Source: Crenothrix sp. D3
Lineage (GTDB): Bacteria; Pseudomonadota; Gammaproteobacteria; Methylococcales; Methylomonadaceae
Assembly: GCA_002134785.1 (NCBI GenBank)
Contig: MBQZ01000018.1
Location: 62,001 to 126,000 of the forward strand
Length of the DNA stretch: 64,000 nucleotides
Direction of reading: 5' to 3'
Under the pieces are notes generated by a model that was not told the DNA's origin, made no database searches, and saw only the letters and a list, made by a program, of their open reading frames with translations. The position numbers and the translations under genes are program-made. Below are positions 35,732 to 44,939 of the stretch, piece after piece; positions within the stretch are counted from its first letter, which is position 1, and each line of letters opens with the position of its first letter.

Positions 35732-38182
35732 CTACTTTTTATTGAGTCGTAAAGAATTAAGAATGACAGATACGGAGCTAAGTGCCATCGCGCCTGAGGC
35801 TATCATCGGATTTAGCTTGCCTAAGGAAGCCACGGGAATAGCCACCACGTTATAGGCAAATGCCCAGAATAAGTTTTGTTTGATGATGCGTATGGTATCG
35901 GTGCTTAATTGAATCGCCGAAGTCACGCGGCTAATGTCGCCTTGTACTAGCGTCATGTCTGCTGATTCGATGGCAATGTCTGTGCCTGTACCTATCGCAA
36001 AACCGACATTGGCGGCGGCTAGGGCAGGGGCATCGTTGATACCGTCACCTATCATGCCGACGTTTTTACCTTCGGCTTGAAGTCGGCGAATAATGGCGAG
36101 TTTTTCTTCGGGTTTAGCATTGGCTATTACCGTTTCTATGCCGACTTTCGCGGCAATATAATTGGCGGTTTTGGCGGTATCACCTGTCACCATTAAGGTT
36201 TCAATGCCCAGTTTTTGTAAATGTCGAATGGCGTGGATGGCTTGCGGTCTGGCTTTGTCGGCAATACCAAACACGGCGGCGGCTTTGCCGTTGATTGCCA
36301 TGAACACGGGGGTTTTGCCTTGTTCAGAAAACTGACTGGCGGCGATTAATAGACCTTCTGTGTTTACCGCTTGTTCGACTAGCCAATCATTATTGCCTAA
36401 CAATAATTTTTTGCCGTCTACTATGGCTTCAATACCGCGACCTGTGCTGCTTTGAAAATGACTACAGTCTTGCAATTCAACCGCGTGTTCTTTGGCATAG
36501 CTAACGATGGCTTTGCCTAAAAAATGTTCTGAATTGTGTTCGGCTGAGGCGGCTAAGGCGATTATTTTGTGTTCGCTAAGGCGTGATAATTTCACTAAAT
36601 CGGTAACTTTGGGTTTGCCTTCGGTAATCGTGCCTGTTTTGTCGAACACGATAACGTTGAGTTTGGCGGCAGTTTCCAAACTTTCGCCGTTACGAATATA
36701 AATGCCTTCACGCGCCGCTTGTCCTGCGCCGACCATAATCGCTGCTGGGGTTGCTAAGCCTAACGCACAGGGGCAGGCAATCAATAACACAGTAATTGCA
36801 TTGCCAAACGCAAAACCAAATGACGCACCTGCCAATAACCAGCCGCCCATTGTTAATGCAGACAACAGCATCACAGACGGCACAAACACCGCTGAAATTT
36901 TATCGACTTGTTTTTGTATCGGCAGTTTAGTGGATTGCGCTTGATCGACCATGTGAACAATACCCGCTAACACGGTATCCATGCCCACAGCGGTTGCGCG
37001 TATGCGTAACACGCCGCTACCATTGACACAACCACCGATAACTTTACTGCCGATGTCTTTAATCACGGGAATGCTTTCACCCGTCACCATTGATTCATCA
37101 ACCGTGGATAAGCCTTGAATCACAATGCCGTCTGTGGGAATTTTTTCACCCGGTCGAACTAATAGAATGTCATCAATGACGATGTCATCAATACCGACAA
37201 TGGTTTCTTCATCATCGGTTATGCGGGTGGCGGTTTGCGGTTGTAAATCGACTAATTGGCGTATCGCTTCACCCGCTTTGCCTTTGGCGCGTTCTTCTAA
37301 AAATCGCCCCAATAATACAAAGCTGATAATCGCCGCGCCTGCTTCAAAATACAAATGCCCACGGCGATTAAACAGCGAGGCTAAGCTATAACCGTAAGCC
37401 GCACCGACACCTAAGGCAATTAAGGAATCCATATTCGCCGAGCGTTGTTTGGCTAATCGCCACGCTTTGATAAAAAATGACCGACCAGCCCAAAACACTA
37501 CAGGCGTGGTCAGCGCGAACTGCATCCAATGTAACCAGCGCGTGCTGGGCATACTCATACCAACGGCAACCACAGGAAAACTCAACACGCTAGACCAGAT
37601 AAAGCGGCGTTTAGCGTCGGCGATGCGTTGGTATTCTTTATCGATTAAGTTTCTGCGTTGCGATAGCGTATCCATTGCGTAGGTTTTATAGCCTAAATTG
37701 GCAACTTTTTCGTCTATATCAGCTTTGGATAACTGCCCGTGTACCGTGAGCATGGATGTACCAAAATTAACACTGGCGTGTTTTACTCTATCATCGCGTT
37801 TTAATATCATTTCAATCAACAACGCACAGGAGGCACAGCTCATGCCTTCCACCGCGAGGTCAATTTCTTGTACTTTGCCATCAAATACTTTTTTATGTGG
37901 CGAGTGTGCGCTGGATTGTTTTTGAGCAATATTGCCCAGCACGGCATCCAACAGAATAAATAAATTCTTTTTCGGTAATCCTGCGGGGTCAAATTCAATA
38001 ATCACACAGCCTAAAGCAACGACTGAACGCACTTTTTTTATTTCTGGGCGTTTTTTGAGAATGATTTCAAAAATAGTGCTACGTTCAGCATCATTTTTTA
38101 ACACAGGCGAAATGATTCTGACCCGTCTGGTTAATTGATGTATAAGTTGGAAGTGTGTGGGAGTGAAAGTGTGTGTATCCAT
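35732..38182 (-). CDS. P1B-type heavy-metal (copper-like) translocating ATPase
   Basis: 816 residues. Residues ~1-85 form an HMA2-like degenerate metal-domain fold without a CxxC. A true HMA domain follows with GMSCASC (113-119). The ATPase core shows VTGES, the CPC motif in [23 protein letters not shown] with the phosphorylated Asp, and [13 protein letters not shown] plus the C-terminal [21 protein letters not shown] region is the Cu+-ATPase (CopA, P1B-1) pattern. It presumably pumps copper out of the cytoplasm or to a membrane partner. The HMA2 domain at the N-terminus is unusual beside a classical HMA. Confidence 0.93.
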   Translation of the reverse strand: MDTHTFTPTHFQLIHQLTRRVRIISPVLKNDAERSTIFEIILKKRPEIKKVRSVVALGCVIIEFDPAGLPKKNLFILLDAVLGNIAQKQSSAHSPHKKVFDGKVQEIDLAVEGMSCASCALLIEMILKRDDRVKHASVNFGTSMLTVHGQLSKADIDEKVANLGYKTYAMDTLSQRRNLIDKEYQRIADAKRRFIWSSVLSFPVVAVGMSMPSTRWLHWMQFALTTPVVFWAGRSFFIKAWRLAKQRSANMDSLIALGVGAAYGYSLASLFNRRGHLYFEAGAAIISFVLLGRFLEERAKGKAGEAIRQLVDLQPQTATRITDDEETIVGIDDIVIDDILLVRPGEKIPTDGIVIQGLSTVDESMVTGESIPVIKDIGSKVIGGCVNGSGVLRIRATAVGMDTVLAGIVHMVDQAQSTKLPIQKQVDKISAVFVPSVMLLSALTMGGWLLAGASFGFAFGNAITVLLIACPCALGLATPAAIMVGAGQAAREGIYIRNGESLETAAKLNVIVFDKTGTITEGKPKVTDLVKLSRLSEHKIIALAASAEHNSEHFLGKAIVSYAKEHAVELQDCSHFQSSTGRGIEAIVDGKKLLLGNNDWLVEQAVNTEGLLIAASQFSEQGKTPVFMAINGKAAAVFGIADKARPQAIHAIRHLQKLGIETLMVTGDTAKTANYIAAKVGIETVIANAKPEEKLAIIRRLQAEGKNVGMIGDGINDAPALAAANVGFAIGTGTDIAIESADMTLVQGDISRVTSAIQLSTDTIRIIKQNLFWAFAYNVVAIPVASLGKLNPMIASGAMALSSVSVILNSLRLNKK

Positions 38183-38207
38183 GACTGAACTCTCAAGGTG
38201 AGTTTTG

Positions 38208-38284
38208 TAGGTCGAGTTAGGCGATAGCCGTAACCCGATAATCTTGTCGCATTGTGTCGGGTTACGCTATCGCTAACCCGACCT
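38208..38284. repeat. GGGTTAGCGATAGC palindrome within metal operon
   Basis: GGTCGaGTTAGgCGATAGCcG (left arm, 38210 on) pairs with CGCTATCGCTAACCCGACC on the right, ending at 38283. It separates the HMA2-like gene from the ATPase gene. It is a mobile intergenic palindrome and may reduce read-through between the two. Confidence 0.7.
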
Positions 38285-38295
38285 TGTATCTACGA

Positions 38296-38916
38296 TTATT
38301 TCTTTTTCCGCGCCCGAACCAACAAGAAGAACATATAAAATAACGCCATCCATTCATAACGGTATTTAAGTGGTTTTATTAACCATTTTTGGGTTATATC
38401 AGCCCAATGCAGTCTAATTAAAAACAACACTAAAATATCATTGAGAAAATCAATGACGGCTTTTTCAGGATCATTAACAAAAGACTTGGGTTTGCTCATG
38501 CCCAATTTAGTGATTATTTTAGCCGCCTGTACGGTTTCTTTGGCATCGCCGTATTTTTCTTTCGCCCAGCGGGTGACTTTAAAACTGCCCAGTTTAACTT
38601 TGGCGCGTTCTTTCCATTCAGTGAGTCGCCCAGTTTCAATAACGGTTTTTTGCTCAAACGCGCCCGCATTTTCTAAATCGCTTAGTATCTGAAACAGTTG
38701 CCGCGCCAGTGCTTTAAAATCACACACGGATTCTTGAAAGCGAATCGACAGTTTTTGTTGGTTGCGATACAGGGTAACGCGATATACGCCGTCTATGGCT
38801 AATAGGCGAGTGGTAATCGTTTTGGCAATAGTCTTATCACACACCAGAGTAGGTATTTGAAACCTAATATGCCCGTCTATTCGATAGCGCAGTACAAATT
38901 CTTTTTGGATAGACAT
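38296..38916 (-). CDS. HMA2-like domain protein
   Basis: 206 residues. The N-terminus (FVLRYRIDGHIRFQIPTLVCDKTI, then LLAIDGVYRVTLYRNQQKLSIRF) has the strand-helix-strand of HMA2 domains. These resemble heavy-metal-associated domains but lack CxxC; one Cys is present. The second half is helical and basic, ending in a hydrophobic segment WMALFYMFFLLVRARKKK, so it probably anchors to the membrane. The start was set at 38916 because an upstream Met lies inside a terminator hairpin. It is grouped with the ATPase and small metal-related genes and may chaperone metal. Confidence 0.72.
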   Translation of the reverse strand: MSIQKEFVLRYRIDGHIRFQIPTLVCDKTIAKTITTRLLAIDGVYRVTLYRNQQKLSIRFQESVCDFKALARQLFQILSDLENAGAFEQKTVIETGRLTEWKERAKVKLGSFKVTRWAKEKYGDAKETVQAAKIITKLGMSKPKSFVNDPEKAVIDFLNDILVLFLIRLHWADITQKWLIKPLKYRYEWMALFYMFFLLVRARKKK

Positions 38917-38932
38917 AAGTGAGGGAAGTCCT

Positions 38933-38963
38933 AAAAAACAAAAAGGATGCCATAAAGGCATCC
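38933..38963 (-). terminator. Intrinsic terminator on minus strand
   Basis: Read on the minus strand, GGATGCC, loop TTTAT and GGCATCC are followed by TTTTTGTTTTTT. It lies just after the 38990-39271 gene and before the HMA2-like gene, so it should split the metal cluster into two transcripts or attenuate it. Confidence 0.85.
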
Positions 38964-38989
38964 ATTAGTGATGAGGGAGCAGAGTTGCG

Positions 38990-39271
38990 TTATTCTTCTT
39001 TGGTTTCCGCAACAATGTCTTCCAGATTTTCTTTTTGTTGTAATACAAAATCTTTACTGGCATCCACGGCTTTAGTGGTGCTGGCAATAATCTCTTTGCG
39101 ATATTTATAAACCATGTAGCCTGTCACTACCCCTAAACCAAAAACCAGCACTGGATGTTTCGTTATATTACTCATTAGATGTTTCCCGCTGTAGACTGTT
39201 GCTGAGACTATAGACGCATTCATAAGGTCATTAGCCATGTTACTATGTTGATTGTTCTTAACCTGTTTCAT
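38990..39271 (-). CDS. Small membrane protein of metal cluster (PacL/YtxH-like layout)
   Basis: 93 residues. A single transmembrane helix (HPVLVFGLGVVTGYMVYKY) is followed by a long charged amphipathic helix (RKEIIASTTKAVDASKDFVL, QQKENLEDIVAETKEE). This layout resembles YtxH/DUF5132-type proteins and the PacL proteins that accompany P-type metal ATPases in mycobacteria. No obvious metal-binding cluster is present. The start at 39271 has a clear AAGGAAA site; the longer frame to 39313 overlaps the upstream gene. Functional link to the ATPase is by position only. Confidence 0.75.
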   Translation of the reverse strand: MKQVKNNQHSNMANDLMNASIVSATVYSGKHLMSNITKHPVLVFGLGVVTGYMVYKYRKEIIASTTKAVDASKDFVLQQKENLEDIVAETKEE

Positions 39272-39275
39272 TATG

Positions 39276-39461
39276 TTATTTTTCCTTAAATTGTTTGGCT
39301 TCATCAGGTTCATTCATTATTTGGTCTTCATGTAGCATTTGATAAATACCTAGACACCCTTCACAACAAAACGCTTTATCGCCTTCTTTCGTTTTCAATG
39401 TGAAATTCGGCACTTCAACAGTCAAGCCGCAAAGATCACATATTTTTTTAGTTTCGCTCAT
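39276..39461 (-). CDS. Small Cys-rich metal-binding protein (P-type ATPase metal-domain-like)
   Basis: 61 residues with two paired-Cys knots: CDLCGLTVEVP and FCCEGCLGIYQML. This matches the metal-binding module found at the N-terminus of CcoI/FixI-type ATPases (ATPase-cat_bd family), here as a free protein. It is the first gene of the 39461-38990 pair and lies upstream of the copper-type ATPase, so a metallochaperone or sensor role is likely. It overlaps no other gene; 4 bases separate it from the next start. Confidence 0.83.
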   Translation of the reverse strand: MSETKKICDLCGLTVEVPNFTLKTKEGDKAFCCEGCLGIYQMLHEDQIMNEPDEAKQFKEK

Positions 39462-39687
39462 GTCGATTAAACCTATTTAGTTAGTCTGTTCTTCGTGTGA
39501 CGCTCGTTTTTCATACTAACAAAATTTGTTTATCGTAACAACAGCACGGCGTTGTCTGTCGTCGGCTTAAAAAGCAACGAGCCACTTCATCATAAGACAT
39601 CAACTTGTAAACTAACAGCTATTTTCCAGATTGCAACGTAATAGAATAGAAATTATCACTTAGTTAGATATTTTTTCAGCGGAAAAT

Positions 39688-39921
39688 TCATTGGCTGCAA
39701 CTGTTATCCGATAAGTTCGGTTCATTCGTTATGGGGCTACCACTCACTGCACAGCTAGACGCTTTCATGAGCGCGATTCTTAACGCGCCTGTCAAACTCG
39801 CACCCAATCCAAGCCGCATAGCCAATGCGGGTACTAAAATCATTGATGCGACGACTAAACCTGTTCCCAATAGTAAAGAACCGTTATTGTTGCTGGTAGC
39901 GTGTGCAGATTGCTGAGTCAT
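39688..39921 (-). CDS. Small hydrophobic protein near metal cluster
   Basis: 77 residues, with one or two hydrophobic stretches (SLLLGTGLVVASMILVPALA, LTGALRIALMKASS) and a polar C-terminus containing two cysteines. An AGAGGTG site precedes the ATG, which supports expression. I do not recognise the family. It may belong to the metal cluster, which starts 226 bases further on. The opposite strand also holds a similar-length open frame that lacks a ribosome site. Confidence 0.6.
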   Translation of the reverse strand: MTQQSAHATSNNNGSLLLGTGLVVASMILVPALAMRLGLGASLTGALRIALMKASSCAVSGSPITNEPNLSDNSCSQ

Positions 39922-40087
39922 TGTTCACCTCTGTTATACAATTGAATGGAAGAATATAACAATACTAAAAGCATAACTAATGCCAAAAAATAAGTCGTTG
40001 ATTTAGATGAATTTTTTAAAGTACATTTTATTAAACTATGTTATATAACACTATCTCTGCGTCATAAGACATAAACAGCTATAGCTA

Positions 40088-40200
40088 ACGCACAATAAAA
40101 TGATACCGTTCGTGGTGAGCTTGTCGAACCACATTCACACTTCGACAGGCTCAGTGCGAACGGTTTTGTAATCACTTTATCGACGGTTAGCTATAATCAC
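40088..40200 (+). repeat. GTTCGTGGTGAGCTTGTCGAAC dispersed element, copy 1
   Basis: About 110 bases starting CACAATAAAATGATACC, then CGTTCGTGGTGAGCTTGTCG, CACTTCGACAGGCTCAGTGCG and AACGGTTTTGTAATCAC. Its arms pair as a hairpin (CCGTTCG...CGAACGG). An inverted copy is at 42057-42190 and a partly decayed direct copy at 56081-56163. It looks like a MITE- or REP-type element. The 380 bases upstream of the ATP-grasp gene (39922-40301) contain this element and nothing else I could identify. Confidence 0.8.
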
Positions 40201-40301
40201 TCGTTAAAATAATCATAGCCCAAATACCTATTGTGGTTTATCTTCGTTAGACACATAACCGCTTTTAAATTCCAACATCTTCCGAACCTTTGTTCGTATT
40301 C

Positions 40302-41579
40302 ATGAAATCACCCAACACCTGCCAACGCATTACCGATTATTCAAGCGAACAACAAGCCCAGCAACTCAATACCCATTGTCATTGTATTGCCTTTGATAAA
40401 GCCGCCTTAAAAACGCTATTAAAGGATACTATCTTATACAAAATGCTGGTTGAAGAGCGTCCGCATTTGTTCGCGGAAGTCGCTGTATTTGTTAGCGATA
40501 GCATTATTCAACAACAGCAGCGACTTATTAGTGCGATAGAAAAAGTGATTGCTTTGCCTACCTATCAGCAACACGTTTTGAGTTACGCACCCAGTTCAGC
40601 CGCCTTTGTTCCCAAAGCGTGGGGCGTTTTTCTAGGATATGATTTTCATTTAACCGCCAACGGTTCGCAATTAATAGAAATCAATACTAATGCGGGTGGC
40701 GCGTTACTCAACGCGCTATTGATACGCTCGCAAAAAACCATCCATAGCGAATTAAATACCCATAACATAAGCGACCCAGAAACCGCTTTTATCGCCATGT
40801 TTCATGCTGAATGGCAGGCAGAACGTGGTCAACAACCGTTGCGATCCATTGCCATTGTCGATGAACAACCCAATACACAATTTTTACTTCCTGAATTTAT
40901 TCTGTTTCAAAAACTCTTTGAACATCATAATATTAAGGCAATCATTTGTGATTCTGCTGAACTGAGTTACCGTGCTGACGGCGTTTGGTACGGCGATTTA
41001 CAAATAGACCTTATTTATAATCGCTTAACCGATTTTGGTTTAGACGAACCTGCACAACACGCATTACGCACTGCCTATCTTGCCAACACCGTTGTTGTCA
41101 CACCACACCCAAGAGCGCACGCGCTCTACGCGGATAAACGCAACTTAGCGATACTCACCGATAAAACACTGTTACAAGAATTAGGCGTTGATAACGACAC
41201 CATCAACACCTTGTTAGCAGGTATCGCCCCGACTATTCGTGTGAATGCTGATGATGCTGACACCTTATGGGCAAATCGTAAAAAATTATTTTTTAAGCCT
41301 AGCAAAGGCTATGGTAGCAAAGCCGTTTATCGGGGTGATAAATTAACCAAACGAGTATTTGAGGATATTTTAAGCAATGATTATGTTGCTCAAACCTTAG
41401 TGCCGCCTAGCGAACGTCATTTACACCACAGCACGCTTAAATTAGATATGCGTCTATACGCTTACAGGGAACAAATACTGTTAGCCAGTAGTCGGCTATA
41501 TCAAGGGCAAACCACCAATTTTCGTACAACGGGCGGCGGTTTTTCTCGGATAGTCATCATTGCTGACCAAGATAACTAA
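40302..41579 (+). CDS. Uncharacterised ATP-grasp-like protein
   Basis: 425 residues, soluble. The C-terminal half shows ATP-grasp elements: FFKPSKGYGSKAVYRG (phosphate-binding loop style), DYVAQTLVPPSER (adenine-binding linker), KLDMRLYAY, and FRTTGGGFSRI near the end. The middle has GYDFHLTANGSQLIEINTNAGG, which resembles a metal-binding ExN motif. I cannot name the substrate; carboxylate-amine ligation of a peptide or polyamine is possible. ATG 40302 is preferred over TTG 40290. It is flanked by inverted copies of the dispersed element, with a small membrane gene converging on it. Confidence 0.75.
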   Translation: MKSPNTCQRITDYSSEQQAQQLNTHCHCIAFDKAALKTLLKDTILYKMLVEERPHLFAEVAVFVSDSIIQQQQRLISAIEKVIALPTYQQHVLSYAPSSAAFVPKAWGVFLGYDFHLTANGSQLIEINTNAGGALLNALLIRSQKTIHSELNTHNISDPETAFIAMFHAEWQAERGQQPLRSIAIVDEQPNTQFLLPEFILFQKLFEHHNIKAIICDSAELSYRADGVWYGDLQIDLIYNRLTDFGLDEPAQHALRTAYLANTVVVTPHPRAHALYADKRNLAILTDKTLLQELGVDNDTINTLLAGIAPTIRVNADDADTLWANRKKLFFKPSKGYGSKAVYRGDKLTKRVFEDILSNDYVAQTLVPPSERHLHHSTLKLDMRLYAYREQILLASSRLYQGQTTNFRTTGGGFSRIVIIADQDN

Positions 41580-41602
41580 TTCTAAGGTGCTACAAGGTTG
41601 TT

Positions 41603-42001
41603 TCAATCAATAGCGTCATAAAGCAAAGCACGATGAGAGATACCTAATTCTTTGGGCAAACCAATCATATAGACCAAGCCAATGGCTAAATCACCCAAGC
41701 CCAGCGGCACGGCAATCAAACCCAAATCACCGAATAAACCAGCGGAAATAAGTAACGCCGCCGAGATATAACGCAGTATCGATTCCCAATACACAAACAC
41801 CGCCCTCGCTCGCAAATTCCGCGCTGCTAAAATTAATACCGCACTGGTATAGGCTAAAAAGCCTGCCACTAACCAACCCCATAACGGTGTTGGTACATTC
41901 AAGCCTAGCAACCGATAAACAGGTGGGCAGGTTAAGGTTAAAGCAAGACTCGCGTTATAAACGCCTGACCAGAAAACAAAATTTTTCATTGAAAAAGGCA
42001 T
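41603..42001 (-). CDS. Four-helix membrane protein
   Basis: 132 residues with about four hydrophobic helices (VFWSGVYNASLALTLTCPPV, WGWLVAGFLAYTSAVLILAA, ILRYISAALLISAGLFGDLG, LAIGLVYMIGL). The layout is DoxX-like, but I cannot assign a family. AAGGAAA precedes the start. It converges with the ATP-grasp gene, 24 bases between the stops. Together they are bracketed by inverted repeats. Confidence 0.78.
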   Translation of the reverse strand: MPFSMKNFVFWSGVYNASLALTLTCPPVYRLLGLNVPTPLWGWLVAGFLAYTSAVLILAARNLRARAVFVYWESILRYISAALLISAGLFGDLGLIAVPLGLGDLAIGLVYMIGLPKELGISHRALLYDAID

Positions 42002-42024
42002 GATATTTTCCTTGTAAATTTAGG

Positions 42025-42050
42025 TGGGTGGGCAGGATTTCTGCTCACCC
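42025..42050. repeat. GGGTGGGCAG hairpin
   Basis: GGGTGGGCAG pairs with CTGCTCACCC around GATTT. It is the same type as the palindrome at 32940-32966 and lies directly beside the larger element at 42057-42190. Confidence 0.55.
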
Positions 42051-42056
42051 GAAATA

Positions 42057-42190
42057 TATAGCTAACGCAGTATTTGTGATTAAAAAACCGTTCGCCCTGA
42101 GCTGTGAGCTTGTCGAACAGTCGAAGGGCTGTGGTGGTTCGACAAGCTCACCACGAACGGTATCATTTTATTGTGCTTCAGCTATATAAC
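42057..42190 (-). repeat. GTTCGTGGTGAGCTTGTCGAAC dispersed element, copy 2 (inverted)
   Basis: GTGGTTCGACAAGCTCACCA, then CGAACGGTATCATTTTATTG is the exact inverse of the start of copy 1 over some 42 bases. The other arm (TATAGCTAACGC...AAAACCGTTCG) matches the inverse of its end. Internally it has an extra CCCTGAGCTGTGAGC stretch. With copy 1 it brackets the genes at 40302-42001. Confidence 0.8.
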
Positions 42191-42194
42191 AACC

Positions 42195-43715
42195 TCAGTG
42201 CGTCAACTCCCACCCATTGAGTTTTTTCATGGCTGTTCCGTAACTACCCAGTTGATAAATAGACGCGCTCGTTGGTGAGAATGTGAATTTATGAAAGGGT
42301 TTAGCAAGCATTCCCTTTAAATAATCCTGAGTCGCAACACCGACAGTGACGTGCGGATTGAAATGCTCTCCCGTGTACTTTGGAACGAAATCCGTAACGT
42401 ATTCCATCAAACCAGATTGAATGTCAGAACCATTCGATAAGCTGGCAAACGCCGCAGTCGTTCCTGTTTTCACGGTATAAGGTGCGACGGCATCAATCAA
42501 TTCTTGTTGCAGTTTAAGTAACTCGGCAGTCGGCTTGATGACAATGCCTGCAATACCGATGTCTTCAGTAGGTATATAGTAGTATTTGAATGCCTTTAAC
42601 TTCCAATCAGCTATATTTTTTTTGGTTAATATCTTGCCAGCGGCAGCATAAACTTTATCAAGTTCAGCCGTGCGGACGTATCGTTGTATCAGCGTAATAT
42701 GTGGTGTGTGTAAAGCATCCAATGCAAAGCCTTTTGGATAGACTTTCAGCAAACGCGCATTAACCACTGCGGCGTGTTTTAGCATGGTGGCATCGGGTTC
42801 GAGTAAAATGTCGATAGCAGTGACTTCCTCGCTGGGTGTTGCTTGCGTTGTTTGTGCCAGTGCGGCGGCTTCTGCTTTACAATCGCGTGTTGGTGCAAGA
42901 CCTTGAGCGCGAATCGCCGCAAACTCAGATCTGGCAGCATCCATATCCGCACGGAATGTTGGATCAGCGTGTAACCTAGCAATAGTACCCGCCCCCATGA
43001 AACGCCCCCAAACCACGTCGCTATACCAATGATGATTAACGATGTTGCGGCTCTCGCCAAACGCCCGACCGCGTGCCAGCAGTTCGTTGACACGCTCTGG
43101 TGCAATCTCGCTCAAAATTAGTGCAAATCCCCAACCGACCGCCGTGTGTCCTGACGGATAAGAGTGATTTTTCTCCAGAAAGGCGCGTTCTTTTGGAACG
43201 CCCATAGGCTCATGATTCACCTGAAAAGGGCGCGGGCGGTTATAGTAATTCTTCGCATCATGAGTTGATTGCCCTATATCAGTGAAGGAGCGACGTAACA
43301 CCGTGTATAAATACGGGGCATTAGCTTCGGTAATCTGAGCGTTTATCGCGCAGGAAAAAGTGTTAACCAAGCTAGGAATTTTTAAATCGTAATCGGAAAC
43401 CGCCAATTCGAAGCGTGGTGTATTGCGTAAAGGAAAGGTGCTACGCGCCACTTCTTCATCGTGGGAAAACGCAGCCGAGTCAGGGGTTGGTGGTGGGGGA
43501 AGCAGAGCGACACTGTTCGGAACTGCCTTAATGTCGAGATAACCCTGTAGTGTCCCTAAACCCCGTTCAGGATGAGACGCAGGAATAGTGCCAAGTTTGG
43601 TTCGTGCTTGGGAGCTTGCATCATTTGTGGTTGCACAGCCAGTGAATAGACTGATTACCAAAGTACAAACTAACATCAAATTGATGGTGTAGTTTTTTGC
43701 AGGGGAGATTCTCAT
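42195..43715 (-). CDS. Lipoprotein: class A acid phosphatase (PAP2) fused to 2H phosphoesterase domain
   Basis: 506 residues. A lipobox (LFTGC) follows the signal segment. Residues ~75-270 are a class A non-specific acid phosphatase: KNYYNRPRPF (KxxxxxxRP), YPSGHTAVGWG, and SRNIVNHHWYSDVVWGR (SRxxxxHxxxD), so all three PAP2 signatures are intact. The C-terminal ~190 residues carry two H-x-T motifs, TPHITLIQRY and NPHVTVGVA, the hallmark of 2H phosphoesterases (2',5'-RNA ligase-like). It should act on phosphate esters at the outer-membrane inner face. The fusion suggests linked removal of cyclic or linear phosphates. ATG 43715 has an AAGGAAAA site. Confidence 0.83.
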   Translation of the reverse strand: MRISPAKNYTINLMLVCTLVISLFTGCATTNDASSQARTKLGTIPASHPERGLGTLQGYLDIKAVPNSVALLPPPPTPDSAAFSHDEEVARSTFPLRNTPRFELAVSDYDLKIPSLVNTFSCAINAQITEANAPYLYTVLRRSFTDIGQSTHDAKNYYNRPRPFQVNHEPMGVPKERAFLEKNHSYPSGHTAVGWGFALILSEIAPERVNELLARGRAFGESRNIVNHHWYSDVVWGRFMGAGTIARLHADPTFRADMDAARSEFAAIRAQGLAPTRDCKAEAAALAQTTQATPSEEVTAIDILLEPDATMLKHAAVVNARLLKVYPKGFALDALHTPHITLIQRYVRTAELDKVYAAAGKILTKKNIADWKLKAFKYYYIPTEDIGIAGIVIKPTAELLKLQQELIDAVAPYTVKTGTTAAFASLSNGSDIQSGLMEYVTDFVPKYTGEHFNPHVTVGVATQDYLKGMLAKPFHKFTFSPTSASIYQLGSYGTAMKKLNGWELTH

Positions 43716-44183
43716 GATTTTTCCTTTTGATGATGTTGCGAATAGACAATTCAGCACATGAATAATATGCCGATATTATAGCTCTTGAGGGCGGATACTT
43801 TTACAGTCTTTATGGCTCTACCCAACCTACGGGCTACAGACTTCAAACCTATATAAGACCTAAATACTCAGTTGAATTTTTTATTGAATAAGCGTATACA
43901 CTAAGATTCATGTTTTAAACATGAACAAAAAATTAGCAGGTTCAGCACTTTCCTTAGTGTATGTTTTCGTCCCGTTAGTGTCGAGACCCCTTAAAATGGT
44001 CAGTCGTGCCATGCGTTTTTGTATATTTGATAACGCCTATAAATGTAATAAGGTGCGCTAATCATTAGCCCGTTGGGGTGAGCGATAGTCATGTAGCCTG
44101 TTTGAGCGTAAGCGAAAATAGGCGTTTCCGACAAACCGTTCTGCATACTCCCGCACTGAATCTATTTTTTTGGAGACTGAAAG
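43716..44183. other. Long divergent intergenic region
   Basis: 468 bases between the minus-strand phosphatase lipoprotein and the plus-strand membrane gene. It holds a small ATGTTTTAAACAT palindrome (43912-43924) and, at 44093-44124, GTAGCCTGTTTGAGCGTAAG..., a diverged copy of the element at 26550-26580. No ORF, tRNA or recognised riboswitch was seen. Promoters for both genes should lie here. Confidence 0.4.
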
Positions 44184-44939
44184 ATGGAAATAAAAAATAG
44201 TCAGTGGAAAGTTGTACGAATATGGGCTTGGTTAACAGCTGTATTTGCGGCTGTGTGCTTTTTGCCTTCGTTTATTGATATGGAGGGTATGATAAAAGGC
44301 GATATATTTACCGTACACGATGTGAACGAAAGAATTACCCTAATTCGCTTCTTTGCGGGATTCTTTGGGAGTTTCGGTATTATCGCACTGATATTTTATT
44401 CAAAGCGAGCTAGGCAATTGGATGGCTTATTAAAAGGCAATGACGTTTTGGCACGGTGGTTTTTTAGCACCGAAGAATGGTTGCAATATGCTGAATATGA
44501 TTATCAAGAGGATAAGTCTACAAAAACAACTCTGTTTTATGTGATTACCAGCCTTTCATTAATAATTGGCATTGTATTGTCTATCATCAGTGGCGATATT
44601 CTATTTCTTTATATCATGCTGGGGCTTATTGTAATACTTGCAATCGCTGCTTTCGGTTCAATCTATGTCGGTCGGAAAATAAATTTAGCTCGAACGGGTT
44701 ATGTTCTAATTTCTACAAAATCGGTTTTGTTAAATGGTGCATTTCACAATTGGACGAGTATCGGGGCGCGTCTTGAAAATGTAACCTACATTGACAATGT
44801 AAGTCCCACAATTATCGCTTTGGAATATTCATTCCTTTCCAGTTCAGGTAGACAAGGGGTAGCCATTAGAATTCCAGTACCCACAAAGGAGCGTGAAAAG
44901 GTCACGCAAATTATCGATAAAATCAGGAACGCTAACTAA
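44184..44939 (+). CDS. Uncharacterised membrane protein
   Basis: 251 residues with four predicted helices in two pairs (WAWLTAVFAAVCFLPSFI; LIRFFAGFFGSFGIIALIF; LFYVITSLSLIIGIVLSII; ILFLYIMLGLIVILAIAAFG). A short cytosolic linker lies between the pairs, and the soluble C-terminal domain is strand-rich (GYVLISTKSVLLNGAFHNW..., VAIRIPVPTKEREKVTQIIDKI). The C-terminus resembles a small PH-like or lipid-handling domain, but I cannot confirm this. GGAG precedes the start. Confidence 0.78.
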   Translation: MEIKNSQWKVVRIWAWLTAVFAAVCFLPSFIDMEGMIKGDIFTVHDVNERITLIRFFAGFFGSFGIIALIFYSKRARQLDGLLKGNDVLARWFFSTEEWLQYAEYDYQEDKSTKTTLFYVITSLSLIIGIVLSIISGDILFLYIMLGLIVILAIAAFGSIYVGRKINLARTGYVLISTKSVLLNGAFHNWTSIGARLENVTYIDNVSPTIIALEYSFLSSSGRQGVAIRIPVPTKEREKVTQIIDKIRNAN

